This document shows positions 53,821-62,933 of a stretch of 64,000 nucleotides of DNA, piece after piece. Positions within the stretch are counted from its first letter, which is position 1. The number at the start of each line of letters is the position of its first letter. A program made the position numbers and the translations under genes. This DNA is from Megasphaera micronuciformis F0359. Lineage in GTDB: Bacteria > Bacillota > Negativicutes > Veillonellales > Megasphaeraceae. Under the pieces are notes generated by a model that saw only the letters and a program-made list of their open reading frames with translations, made no database searches and was not told the origin of the DNA. The stretch is taken from assembly GCF_000165735.1 (NCBI RefSeq), contig NZ_GL538208.1:482682-546681 (forward strand), read 5' to 3'.

Positions 53821-56316
53821 GTGTTTAATAAAGTAATGCAAAGACTGCTCGGCAATAATACGGAACGTGAATTGAAAAAAATGAGACCGATTGTTCAGCA
53901 GATTAACAGCTTGGAACCGCAGATGGCGGCATTGAGCGATACATCGTTACAGGAAAAAACATTTGAATTTAAGAAGCGTCTTGCCGAAGGCGAAACGCTG
54001 GACGATATTTTGCCCGAAGCATTTGCCGTCGTTCGTGAAGCTTCACGACGCGTGTTGGGCATGAGACATTTTGACGTGCAGTTGTTGGGCGGTATTGTTT
54101 TGCATCGCGGTGATATTGCGGAAATGCGTACAGGTGAAGGCAAAACTTTGGTTGCCACTTTACCCGTATATTTGAATGCACTGTCGGGAAAGGGTGCTCA
54201 TGTCGTTACCGTCAATGATTATTTGGCAACGCGTGACAGCGAAGAAATGGGACAAATATATAAGTTCCTCGGTTTGTCTGTAGGACTTATTGTACACAAT
54301 CTTAACTATGAACAACGTCGTCGTGCCTATGCGGCCGATATTACGTACGGAACGAATAATGAGTTCGGTTTCGACTACTTGCGCGATAACATGGTTATCA
54401 GTAAAGAACAAATGGTACAGCGACCGTTGAACTATTGTATTGTCGACGAAGTGGACAGTATCTTAATCGACGAAGCCCGTACGCCTTTGATTATTTCAGG
54501 TCCCGGAGAAGACTCGACGGACTTGTATAAAACTCTGGCGGCTATTGTCAAGAGATTGACTCCTGAAGATTATACGATGGATGAAAAACAAAAGACCATT
54601 GCTCCTACGGAGGCGGGTGTTGCAAAGGTTGAAAAAATGTTGGGCATTGAAAATATGTTCGACAATGAACACTTGGATTTGAATCATCTGGTCATTCAGG
54701 CATTGCGGGCTAATTTCATGATGCATCGCGATAAGGACTATGTTGTAAAAGACGGAGAAATAGTTATTGTCGATGAATTTACGGGCCGGCTTATGTTCGG
54801 TCGCCGCTTCAGTGACGGCCTGCATCAGTCCATTGAAGCTAAAGAAGGTGTAAAAGTTCAGGGTGAAAGTAAAACTTTGGCGACGATTACCTTCCAGAAC
54901 TATTTCCGTATGTACGAAAAATTAGCCGGCATGACCGGCACGGCAAAGACGGAAGAAGACGAATTCAATAAGATTTATAAGCTTGACGTATATGTTATTC
55001 CTACTAATAAACCGGCTATTCGTAAAGACTTACCCGATGTTATTTATAAGACGAAAAATGCCAAGTATAGAGCTGTTGTGCGTCAAGTCCAAGAACGTCA
55101 CGCAACGGGGCAGCCTATTTTGGTAGGTACGACATCTATACAGCAGTCGGAAGTCATTAGTCGGCTCTTAAAGGAAGTTAATATTGTCCATAATGTATTA
55201 AATGCTAAATATCATGAAAAAGAAGCCGAAATTATTAAAGATGCGGGCCAAAAAAACATGGTTACCATTGCCACCAATATGGCCGGTCGCGGCACGGATA
55301 TTAAGCTGGGTGAAGGCGTTCCCGAACTGGGCGGTTTGATGATTATCGGTACGGAACGTCATGAAAGCCGTCGTATCGACAATCAGTTGCGCGGTCGTGC
55401 CGGTCGTCAAGGGGACCCGGGGGCCACTCAATTCTATCTGTCTCTTGAAGACGACTTAATGCGTATTTTCGGTTCCGAAAATATTTCAAAATTTATGGAC
55501 CGCCTCGGCATGGAAGAAGACGATCCTATTGAACACTCTATGATTACACGTTCTATTGAGAAGGCACAAAAGAAGGTAGAAGCTCATAACTTCGAAATCC
55601 GTAAATACGTGCTCGAATATGACGATGTTATGAATCAGCAACGTGAAGTCCTTTACGCACAAAGACGTAAGGTGTTGACGACGGAATCTCTGCGCGAAAC
55701 CGTTCTGTCCATGCTCGATGATATTATTTTGGACGGTTTGTCAACGTATGCCAATGAAAAATTATATCCTGAAGAATGGGATTTCGGCGGTCTCATTTCT
55801 CAAATGGAGCAATATTTCCTGCCTAAGGGAACCGTGAAAACGAGTGAATTGGAAAATCTCAGCAGACAGGAAGTGCAGGAACGTTTGACGGAAATTGCCG
55901 TTAAGCTGTATGACGAAAGAGAAAAGGAAATCGGCAGTGAAACGATGCGTGAGCTGGAAAAAGCTATTATGCTGCGTGTCGTAGACAGTAAATGGATGGA
56001 CCACCTCGATGCTATGGATGCCCTTAAAGAGGGGATTAATCTGCGTGCGTACGGTCAAAAGAATCCTATTGTGGAATATAAGTTTGAAGCGTACGAAATG
56101 TTTGAAGAAATGGTTGAATCTATTAAACGGACAGTCATTACTTTCTTATATCACGTACAAGTAACTTATAACCGTCCCGTGCCGCCTGCAGAAGACCATT
56201 TACAGGGGGCCAAAGAATCTTATGCCGATATCGATTCGCCCGGCGAAGTGGTAGAAGAAGCCGAGTCGCGTGATGTGCCGACAATCGGAAGAAAAGAAGG
56301 GGAAACGGAAGAGTAA
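53821..56316 (+). CDS. secA: Protein translocase ATPase SecA
   Basis: 831-residue motor of the Sec export pathway. Walker A MRTGEGKT at 102-109, the [21 protein letters not shown] segment near 207 and the [10 protein letters not shown] motif in the second nucleotide-binding domain are intact, as are the preprotein-crosslinking and helical scaffold regions. The C-terminus is a short acidic tail ([19 protein letters not shown]) without the CxCxSG zinc-binding motif that many SecA proteins use for SecB or ribosome contact. The GTG start at 53821 has a strong site (TTGGAGGT). prfB follows 50 bases downstream, the usual secA-prfB order. Confidence 0.97.
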   Translation: MFNKVMQRLLGNNTERELKKMRPIVQQINSLEPQMAALSDTSLQEKTFEFKKRLAEGETLDDILPEAFAVVREASRRVLGMRHFDVQLLGGIVLHRGDIAEMRTGEGKTLVATLPVYLNALSGKGAHVVTVNDYLATRDSEEMGQIYKFLGLSVGLIVHNLNYEQRRRAYAADITYGTNNEFGFDYLRDNMVISKEQMVQRPLNYCIVDEVDSILIDEARTPLIISGPGEDSTDLYKTLAAIVKRLTPEDYTMDEKQKTIAPTEAGVAKVEKMLGIENMFDNEHLDLNHLVIQALRANFMMHRDKDYVVKDGEIVIVDEFTGRLMFGRRFSDGLHQSIEAKEGVKVQGESKTLATITFQNYFRMYEKLAGMTGTAKTEEDEFNKIYKLDVYVIPTNKPAIRKDLPDVIYKTKNAKYRAVVRQVQERHATGQPILVGTTSIQQSEVISRLLKEVNIVHNVLNAKYHEKEAEIIKDAGQKNMVTIATNMAGRGTDIKLGEGVPELGGLMIIGTERHESRRIDNQLRGRAGRQGDPGATQFYLSLEDDLMRIFGSENISKFMDRLGMEEDDPIEHSMITRSIEKAQKKVEAHNFEIRKYVLEYDDVMNQQREVLYAQRRKVLTTESLRETVLSMLDDIILDGLSTYANEKLYPEEWDFGGLISQMEQYFLPKGTVKTSELENLSRQEVQERLTEIAVKLYDEREKEIGSETMRELEKAIMLRVVDSKWMDHLDAMDALKEGINLRAYGQKNPIVEYKFEAYEMFEEMVESIKRTVITFLYHVQVTYNRPVPPAEDHLQGAKESYADIDSPGEVVEEAESRDVPTIGRKEGETEE

Positions 56317-56366
56317 TTCTTCCGTTTTCTATATGTTATTACGCACTTTTAAGGACGGTGATTCTT

Positions 56367-57495
56367 GTGTTATTGGAAGAAATGAGAAAGCCCATAGAAG
56401 ACTTACAGAACAGAATACAGGAAATCGGGGATTCACTTTAACTTAGATAAAAAGCGGGAGCGCATTCAGGATTTGGATATGCGTATGAGTGATCCCGATT
56501 TTTGGAATTCCCCCGATACGGCCAAGGCTGTATCTCAAGAGGCTACGAAGCTGAAAGAAGAGGTGCAGGGACATGACGACTTGGTTAATGAGGCCGCCGA
56601 TTTGTCGGAATTATACGACTTGGCTGCTGAAGATGAAGATACTTCATTTACAGGCGAGATAGAGCGACAATATTATCGATTGGTCAAAGAATTGGAAAAA
56701 AGAGAAGTTCTTTTGCTCCTTTCAGGAGAATACGATTCTTGTAACGCCATCATGGCTTTTCATGCCGGTGCAGGCGGAACGGAAGCCCAGGATTGGACGC
56801 AAATGATTGTGCGTATGTACAGTCGATGGGCAGAACAACACGGGTACACTATTCGTATGATAGATTATCAGCCGGGTGATGAAGCGGGTACGAAGAGTTG
56901 TGCTTTTACGGTCGAAGGTGAAAATGCATACGGTTATTTGAAATCTGAAAAAGGCGTACACAGATTGGTACGCATTTCACCTTTCGATACAAACGGCCGT
57001 CGCCATACGTCTTTTACGGCTGTAGATGTCATGCCCGAGTTGCCGGACGATGCGGAAGTGGAAATAAATATGGACGATGTACGTGTCGACTATTTCCGTG
57101 CTTCAGGTGCCGGCGGGCAGCATGTTAACAAAACGAGCTCGGCTGTACGCATGACCCATATTCCTACGGGGATAGTCGTTCAATGTCAGAATGAACGCTC
57201 TCAAATTCAAAATAGAGAAATGTGCATGAAGTATTTACGTGCCAAACTCTTTGAATTGGAAGAAGAAAAAAAAGAAAAGTTGCGTGCCGAATTGACGGGA
57301 ACCCAACAGTCTATTGAATGGGGCAGCCAGATTCGTTCGTACGTATTCCATCCGTATAACTTGGTCAAAGACCATCGTACCGGCGTGGAAACGAGCAATA
57401 TCCAGTCCGTTATGGACGGAAACATAGACATGTTTATTGAGGGATACTTGCAGTTTTTGAAAAACAGGCGGACGGGTCATAAGGAAGAGATATAA
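56367..57495 (+). CDS. prfB: Peptide chain release factor 2, expressed by programmed +1 frameshift
   Basis: RF2 releases finished proteins at UGA and UAA. The first reading frame starts at GTG 56367 and gives 24 residues ending IQEIGDSL, then meets TAA at 56439-56441. After a +1 shift on CTT (56436-56438) the second frame continues from AAC (56440) with NLDKKRERIQDLDMRMSDPDFW and runs to 57495, giving 375 residues in all. The stop-codon-reading SPF motif (VRISPFDTNG) and the catalytic GGQ (SGAGGQHVNKT) are both present. The shift site is the normal RF2 autoregulation point, but its stop codon is TAA, not TGA. Without the shift the protein would lack nearly everything. Confidence 0.93.
56427..56442 (+). 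promoter_or_regulatory. prfB recoding site (CTT TAA C)
   Basis: GGGG (56427-56430) acts as a possible internal Shine-Dalgarno element, followed after five bases by the slippery CTT, the in-frame TAA and C. The classical site is CTT TGA C with the Shine-Dalgarno three bases before CTT. The position, 24 codons in, is exactly where RF2 genes carry it. Confidence 0.85.
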
Positions 57496-58175
57496 TGAGA
57501 AAACTGATTGTCTTTCTTGTCATAGTGGCCGGATTATGTACCGCTTTGCAACTTAAAGGGCAAGAGGCGGCGGAGGAAGGGCTTTATCGTTCGTTGAACG
57601 GGCGGATGAATGTAACGAGGCAAGACGTAGTCGTCAAAGTCGATCCGGGTATTAAAATGATGCTCGGACGTTTGGATTCCGTGTATGTTCACAGCGGCCC
57701 TTTTGCCATGGGTAAATTAAAGTTTGAGTCCTTTGATTGTTCCCTTTCAGGCATTCGCTTTAATCCTCTGGATTCCTTAGCAGGGCAACGGTTATATATC
57801 GGTAGTGCCGAAACGGGCAGTGTACAAGCCGTTATTTCATCATCCGACTTACAATCATATTTACAATCACGAACGGATAAAATTTCAGATGCCGTCGTTA
57901 CCTTTGAAGATGACAGCGTTCATATCAAAGGTAAAGTTCGTTTAGGTAATATTTTTACGGCAACAACGGATATTACGGGCAATTTCGTAATTGACGGCAC
58001 ACGATTAAAGTTTGCACCTTCTCATATCGGTATTGAAGGTGCAGGGAAGTCTTACGGAACGGACAATATAGGTGCTGTTGATATTTTCGACTTCGATAAT
58101 TTCCCTTTCGGGATTGTTCCTCAAAAAGTGGAAATTAAAAACAACCTCTTAATTATTCACGGTCAGGTGCAGTAG
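57495..58175 (+). CDS. DUF2993 (LmeA-like) exported lipid-binding protein
   Basis: 226 residues with an N-terminal signal or anchor (about 3-20). The rest fits DUF2993: repeating beta-strand segments such as VDPGIKMMLGRLDSVYVHSG, FDCSLSGIRFNPLDSL, ISSSDLQSYLQS and VHIKGKVRL. The mycobacterial member LmeA binds phosphoinositides in the envelope; the family resembles tubular lipid-binding domains. Its start codon overlaps the prfB stop (TAATG). It is followed without a gap by the DUF5693 gene, so an envelope role is inferred. Confidence 0.8.
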   Translation: MRKLIVFLVIVAGLCTALQLKGQEAAEEGLYRSLNGRMNVTRQDVVVKVDPGIKMMLGRLDSVYVHSGPFAMGKLKFESFDCSLSGIRFNPLDSLAGQRLYIGSAETGSVQAVISSSDLQSYLQSRTDKISDAVVTFEDDSVHIKGKVRLGNIFTATTDITGNFVIDGTRLKFAPSHIGIEGAGKSYGTDNIGAVDIFDFDNFPFGIVPQKVEIKNNLLIIHGQVQ

Positions 58176-58181
58176 GTGGAC

Positions 58182-60239
58182 ATGATGGAAGCAGTGAGAA
58201 AAAAAGGCAAAATATATATGGTAATAGCCGTTGTTATTGCACTTATCTGTGCTATTCGCTTATGTGCGGTTCGCATAGATGTGGAGCAACGGAACATGAC
58301 TATCGAACAGGCCATGGATTATGAATCGTTAATCAGTATGGCGAAGAACGACGGATATGATGAAGCGACTGTCATGCAAATGGCAAAGGATGCGGGTATC
58401 AACAGTTTCGCCGTATACGATACGACATTGAACAAGTTGGCTCAAAGAGGCGATGTTTCGCTGCTTACGGCTTTAGCGGCACAATTGTACTATCCGCAAC
58501 TTCCCACGGATACATCTTTTGATTATTACGTCGTAGGTAAAAAGAAGACGGAAGTTGATCCGTATTTTGATGAAGTGAAGGAAGATTTACAGGTCCGATT
58601 AGGAAATTCGCGAGTTCGTGATTTTTCCGACGGGACCTATCGTATTTTGGGTCTTCGGGGAGCAATGCCTGATTTAGGCGATGTGAATCTGGGCATATTG
58701 TCGGCTGATGCCAATCGCATTTCGCAACAGGGGTTCGGGGTCATCTTACGGCCTACAAATTATATGAATCCCGATAAATCGGATATTGATCGCTTTTTTA
58801 AGCGTGTTGATAAGATTCACGGTGTGACGGGCATTATGTTTGTAGGTAAAGAAGTGCTGGGGTACACGGCAGATACTCAAATACGGGCTGATTTGTTGAA
58901 GTATACGGCCGATAAATTAAAGGAACGACATTTACCCTTTTATATGATTGAAGCGGCCAATCAACTCCAGTATGATCAGCAGGAAGGAATGTACTCTCTT
59001 GCCGATGCCGTTGATTACGATACAGTGCGTGTTTATGCTATGAGTAAAGATGAATTGGATAAACTGGATGAAGAAGAAGGAGCCATGCGGTTTTATATCA
59101 GTGATTTGGAGCGCAACTGTCGTGTTAATCTTTATCCCGTATATAAACGACCTTTACACGGCACTGACCGAACGACGAGAACCTTTGCTTATGTAGGCTT
59201 GAGTTCCTCCAAGTTAACCGAACGAGGATATAAGCTGGGTAAGGCATCTATTATGGACGTGTATTATCCGCAGCGACTTTTATCCGCCATCATTTCTGTC
59301 GGTGCTTTATTGGGGATTCTTTTTACGTTGAATCTCATCGTGCCTTTATCGGATAGAGTAAATCGAATATTATCGCTTTTGGCGGTTATCGCCGGTTTTG
59401 TAGGTGAATACGCCGTATCAGGGCCTCTCTTTTTGCAAGTTTTGGCAATCGGCTGTGCCGTCAGTGCTCCCGTAGCGGCCGTATTGATACTTTTGGATAT
59501 ATATAGTAAGCGGGAAATAAAGAAGAAGCTTTCATACTTGGCTGTCATTCGTGACGGAACAATCGGCTTGGCTTGTGCTGTTGTGATTGCCGCTATAGGA
59601 GGCATCTTTATAGCCGCTTTATTGGGGGATATTCGTTTCTTTATGGAATTCGATTTTTATAGAGGCGTTAAACTTACTTTTGTTTTGCCCTTAGTGTTGA
59701 CAGCTCTTGCTTATTTACGTCGCTTTCCCTTATTGGGGATAGAGGTAGCTGACGGAAATTCGTGTAAGGAGTTTGTACGAAAGTTTTTGGATGTACCTGT
59801 ACGAATGGGGACCTTGATTATTATCGGGGCTTTGGCTATGTGTGCTTACATCTTTGTCGGTCGTAGCGGTCATACGGCGGGAGTTCCCGTGCCGGGAATA
59901 GAAGTGGCTATGCGCCGCTTCTTGGAAAATGTCATGTTTGCACGTCCTAGGGAAAAAGAATTTCTTATCGGTCACCCCGCATTTTTCCTCATGGTGGCAT
60001 CTATTTATAGGAAATGGCCGCAATTGTTACATTTTTTCCTGGTTATTGCTTCCGTCATCGGAGTGGGCTCTATGGTTGAAACATTTGCCCATATTCGTAC
60101 GCCCTTTATACTGTCCTTTATTCGCGGAGTTAACGGCTGGTTAACGGGGACGCTTATCGGTATAGGCCTTATTGTAGGCATTGCCCTTATAGGATATTTA
60201 ACATCATGGTTGGGAAAGCAGGTTCGTCATGAGCGATAA
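58182..60239 (+). CDS. DUF5693 family polytopic membrane protein
   Basis: About 685 residues. One N-terminal helix (about 12-30) leads into a large exported domain of some 330 residues, then eight or so membrane helices in the C-terminal half. It fits DUF5693, a family I know as commonly placed just before csaB in Firmicutes; no enzymatic activity is established. The start is uncertain: ATG at 58182 or 58185 behind AGGTGGA, or GTG at 58176. It overlaps csaB by 11 bases, so the two are translationally coupled. I infer a part in secondary cell wall polymer export or modification. Confidence 0.78.
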   Translation: MMEAVRKKGKIYMVIAVVIALICAIRLCAVRIDVEQRNMTIEQAMDYESLISMAKNDGYDEATVMQMAKDAGINSFAVYDTTLNKLAQRGDVSLLTALAAQLYYPQLPTDTSFDYYVVGKKKTEVDPYFDEVKEDLQVRLGNSRVRDFSDGTYRILGLRGAMPDLGDVNLGILSADANRISQQGFGVILRPTNYMNPDKSDIDRFFKRVDKIHGVTGIMFVGKEVLGYTADTQIRADLLKYTADKLKERHLPFYMIEAANQLQYDQQEGMYSLADAVDYDTVRVYAMSKDELDKLDEEEGAMRFYISDLERNCRVNLYPVYKRPLHGTDRTTRTFAYVGLSSSKLTERGYKLGKASIMDVYYPQRLLSAIISVGALLGILFTLNLIVPLSDRVNRILSLLAVIAGFVGEYAVSGPLFLQVLAIGCAVSAPVAAVLILLDIYSKREIKKKLSYLAVIRDGTIGLACAVVIAAIGGIFIAALLGDIRFFMEFDFYRGVKLTFVLPLVLTALAYLRRFPLLGIEVADGNSCKEFVRKFLDVPVRMGTLIIIGALAMCAYIFVGRSGHTAGVPVPGIEVAMRRFLENVMFARPREKEFLIGHPAFFLMVASIYRKWPQLLHFFLVIASVIGVGSMVETFAHIRTPFILSFIRGVNGWLTGTLIGIGLIVGIALIGYLTSWLGKQVRHER

Positions 60240-61329
60240 GATTGTTATTTCCGGTTATTACGGTTTTTCCAATGCCGGAGATGAAGCGATGTTATCGTCA
60301 TTAATAGCCTCACTTAAAAGGACATCTCCGCAAGTTGAGATTACGGTTATATCGGGAAATCCTGCCCGTACGAGGCGTAATCACGGAGTGTATGCCGTTC
60401 ATCGATTTAACCCGTATGCCGTTATTAGGGCCATTAAGCACTGTACTATGGTTATAAGCGGCGGTGGCAGTTTATTACAGAATGTTACAAGCTCTCGTAG
60501 CCTGTATTATTACTTGGCAATTATGGAAATAGCCTTATATTTCCATAAGCCGCTTATGTTGTACGGACAAGGAATCGGTCCTATAAACGGAGAGGCGGCA
60601 CGCCGAGCCGTGGCTTCTACCGTATCACGTGCGACATCCATAACCGTAAGGGATGAAGAATCGAAGCATACCTTGACGGAATTGGGTGTTAATGCCGAAG
60701 ATATCGAGGTAACTGCCGATGCGGTTTTATCCGTTCCTGTTCCGGATACTCGGGCAGGTGAACGGATTTTGGCATCTTATGGCGTACAAAAAGGCGAAAA
60801 GATTATAGCCTTAGCCTTTCGTGACTGGGAAGGTGACAAGGACTGGAAACGCAGTCTGGCTGAAGGGGCCGATAGATTGGCAGATAAATACGGATGTCGT
60901 GTTGTCTTCATCCCTATGCAATATGCGGCTGATGTTTATACTGCCGAGAGTATTGCAAAGATTATGCATTCTTCGCCCGTCGTTTTGACAGACGAATATA
61001 GGACTGAGGAGTTCATGAGTCTTATTGCCTGTGCGAATCTGGTTATTGCCAATCGCTTGCATGCATTAGTATTTGCAGCCGTAACGGGTGTTCCCGTAAC
61101 GGCTGTTTCGTACGATCCTAAGATCGACGGTTTTATGGCTCATATAGGGGCTAAGGTGTGCTGCACCATGGAATCTTTAACGACGGAAATACTGACACAG
61201 GCCGCCGGATGTATGTTGGAACAGGGCGGTTTTTCCGAAGACGTTTGCCGGCGGATTCAGGAACTGAGAACTCTTTCAGATAAAAATAATTCCCTTGTTT
61301 CTCGTATTTTACGGACCTGCCGAGTATAA
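60229..61329 (+). CDS. csaB: Polysaccharide pyruvyl transferase CsaB
   Basis: 366-residue enzyme that adds a pyruvate ketal to the cell-wall polysaccharide bound by SLH domains. The N-terminal GYYGFSNAGDEAML, the VISGGGSLLQNVTSSRSLYYY segment and the C-terminal NRLHALVFAAVTGVP motif are the family hallmarks. In Negativicutes SLH-domain outer membrane proteins tether the outer membrane to the wall, so this gene fits a diderm envelope. It overlaps the DUF5693 gene and precedes ftsEX by 36 bases. Confidence 0.93.
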   Translation: MSDKIVISGYYGFSNAGDEAMLSSLIASLKRTSPQVEITVISGNPARTRRNHGVYAVHRFNPYAVIRAIKHCTMVISGGGSLLQNVTSSRSLYYYLAIMEIALYFHKPLMLYGQGIGPINGEAARRAVASTVSRATSITVRDEESKHTLTELGVNAEDIEVTADAVLSVPVPDTRAGERILASYGVQKGEKIIALAFRDWEGDKDWKRSLAEGADRLADKYGCRVVFIPMQYAADVYTAESIAKIMHSSPVVLTDEYRTEEFMSLIACANLVIANRLHALVFAAVTGVPVTAVSYDPKIDGFMAHIGAKVCCTMESLTTEILTQAAGCMLEQGGFSEDVCRRIQELRTLSDKNNSLVSRILRTCRV

Positions 61330-61365
61330 TGGCAATGGAAGAATGCCACATAAAGGAGTATATGT

Positions 61366-62052
61366 ATGATAGATTTTAAAGAAGTATCGAAAGTATACGA
61401 CAACGGATCGGTTGCCTTGGATAAGATTAATATTCACATCGACAAGGGAGAATTTGTTTTTCTTGTCGGAGCCAGCGGCGCCGGTAAATCGACATTTATC
61501 AAGTTGCTGTCTCATGAAGAATTGCCTACAAAGGGAAGCGTTATTGTTGACGGAACGGAAGTGAACCGCATTAAGAAGAGCCGTGTTCCTTATTTGCGAC
61601 GCAGTATGGGTATCGTATTCCAGGACTTCAGGTTGTTACCGAATAAAACGGCAGCGGAAAATGTATCCTTTGCTATGGAAGTTATTGAGACACCGCGCCG
61701 TATTATGAAGGAACGGGTTAGGACTGTTCTCGATCTGGTAGGTTTATCGGGTAAAGCCGATGAATTGCCGCAAAACCTGAGTGGCGGTGAACAGCAACGT
61801 GTTGCTATTGCACGGGCTATTGTAAATAGACCCCTCTTATTGATTGCCGATGAACCGACGGGAAATCTTGACCCGGATACATCCAAGGGAATTATGGATA
61901 TATTCACTAAAATCAATCATATGGGGACGACAGTACTTATGGTAACGCATGACAAACAAATGGTTGACTTAATGAATAAACGCGTTATTGAAATTGATAA
62001 CGGTCGTATTGTACGTGACGAATTGAAGGGGGGCTACGGTAATGAAAATTAG
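61366..62052 (+). CDS. ftsE: Cell division ATP-binding protein FtsE
   Basis: 228-residue ABC ATPase that partners FtsX. Walker A GASGAGKST (about 36-44), signature LSGGEQQRVAIARAI and Walker B LLIADEPTGNLD are complete. The start at 61366 is chosen over an ATG four bases upstream because it matches the family N-terminus (MIDFKEVSKVY). ftsX overlaps its end by 11 bases. Confidence 0.96.
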   Translation: MIDFKEVSKVYDNGSVALDKINIHIDKGEFVFLVGASGAGKSTFIKLLSHEELPTKGSVIVDGTEVNRIKKSRVPYLRRSMGIVFQDFRLLPNKTAAENVSFAMEVIETPRRIMKERVRTVLDLVGLSGKADELPQNLSGGEQQRVAIARAIVNRPLLLIADEPTGNLDPDTSKGIMDIFTKINHMGTTVLMVTHDKQMVDLMNKRVIEIDNGRIVRDELKGGYGNEN

Positions 62053-62929
62053 GACCATGAACTATTATATGGCCGAAGCCTTTACTTCCTTTAGAAGAAA
62101 CAGCTTCATGTCCATTGCTTCCATTGCAACGGTTGCTTTGGCACTGTTTATTTTAGGCCTCTTTTCTATGCTGGCTGCCAATCTCGATTATTTTGCGGAC
62201 AACTTGGAAAATCAGGTGGAACTCAGCGTATATTTGAAAGATGATTTGACGACGGATCAAGTCATGGCTGTAGGCCGACAATTAAAGGAATTGCCGGATG
62301 TAAAGGAAATTGCCTTTACTAACAAAGACCAAGCCATGGACAAAATGAAAGAACGTATGAAGGACCAGCCGGGTATTTTGGATGCCTTGGGAGGTAAGAA
62401 TCCGTTACCCACATCGTACGAAATCACCTTTAACAATCCGGAGTCGGTTAAGTCAGCAGCTGTTTCAGTGAAGGATATTAAGGGTGTAGAAAGTACTCAC
62501 TACGGTCAGGACATTATTGAACAGTTATTTAAGATTGCCAATGTCATCCGTTGGGGCGGGGTTGTCCTCATCGTGTTCCTGGCTTTTGCGACTTTGTTTA
62601 TTATTTCCAATACCATTCGGTTAACCGTATTTGCTCGCCGTAAAGAAATCGGTATTATGAAGTATGTGGGTGCTACGAACTGGTTTATTCGTTGGCCTTT
62701 TCTCTTGGAGGGTCTGTTACTCGGGTTCATAGGCGGACTCATTGCCGATATAGCCCTGTTTCAATTCTATGAGTTCGTGACCGTATCAATTCACGAATCC
62801 TTGGCGTTCTTGCCCTTAGTAAGCTTTTTCCCGTTCATGTATCAGTTGGCAGGCGGGCTTCTCGTCATCAGTATGATTATCGGTGCTATCGGCAGTACGA
62901 TTTCATTAAAACGGTATATGAAGGTGTAA
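62042..62929 (+). CDS. ftsX: Cell division permease FtsX
   Basis: 295-residue membrane protein with the FtsX plan: N-terminal helix (about 22-42), an extracytoplasmic domain (about 50-165), then three helices. The family segment SFRRNSFMSIASIATVALALF and LTVFARRKEIGIMKYVGATNWFIRWPF are visible. With FtsE it transmits ATP hydrolysis to a periplasmic activator of peptidoglycan hydrolases; the next gene encodes such a candidate four bases downstream. Confidence 0.96.
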   Translation: MKIRTMNYYMAEAFTSFRRNSFMSIASIATVALALFILGLFSMLAANLDYFADNLENQVELSVYLKDDLTTDQVMAVGRQLKELPDVKEIAFTNKDQAMDKMKERMKDQPGILDALGGKNPLPTSYEITFNNPESVKSAAVSVKDIKGVESTHYGQDIIEQLFKIANVIRWGGVVLIVFLAFATLFIISNTIRLTVFARRKEIGIMKYVGATNWFIRWPFLLEGLLLGFIGGLIADIALFQFYEFVTVSIHESLAFLPLVSFFPFMYQLAGGLLVISMIIGAIGSTISLKRYMKV

Positions 62930-62933
62930 CTAT

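Noticed and set aside
56473-57495. prfB as a simple gene starting inside at 56473
   Set aside because: That would remove the conserved N-terminal domain; the upstream 24-codon frame plus the shift restores a full-length RF2.
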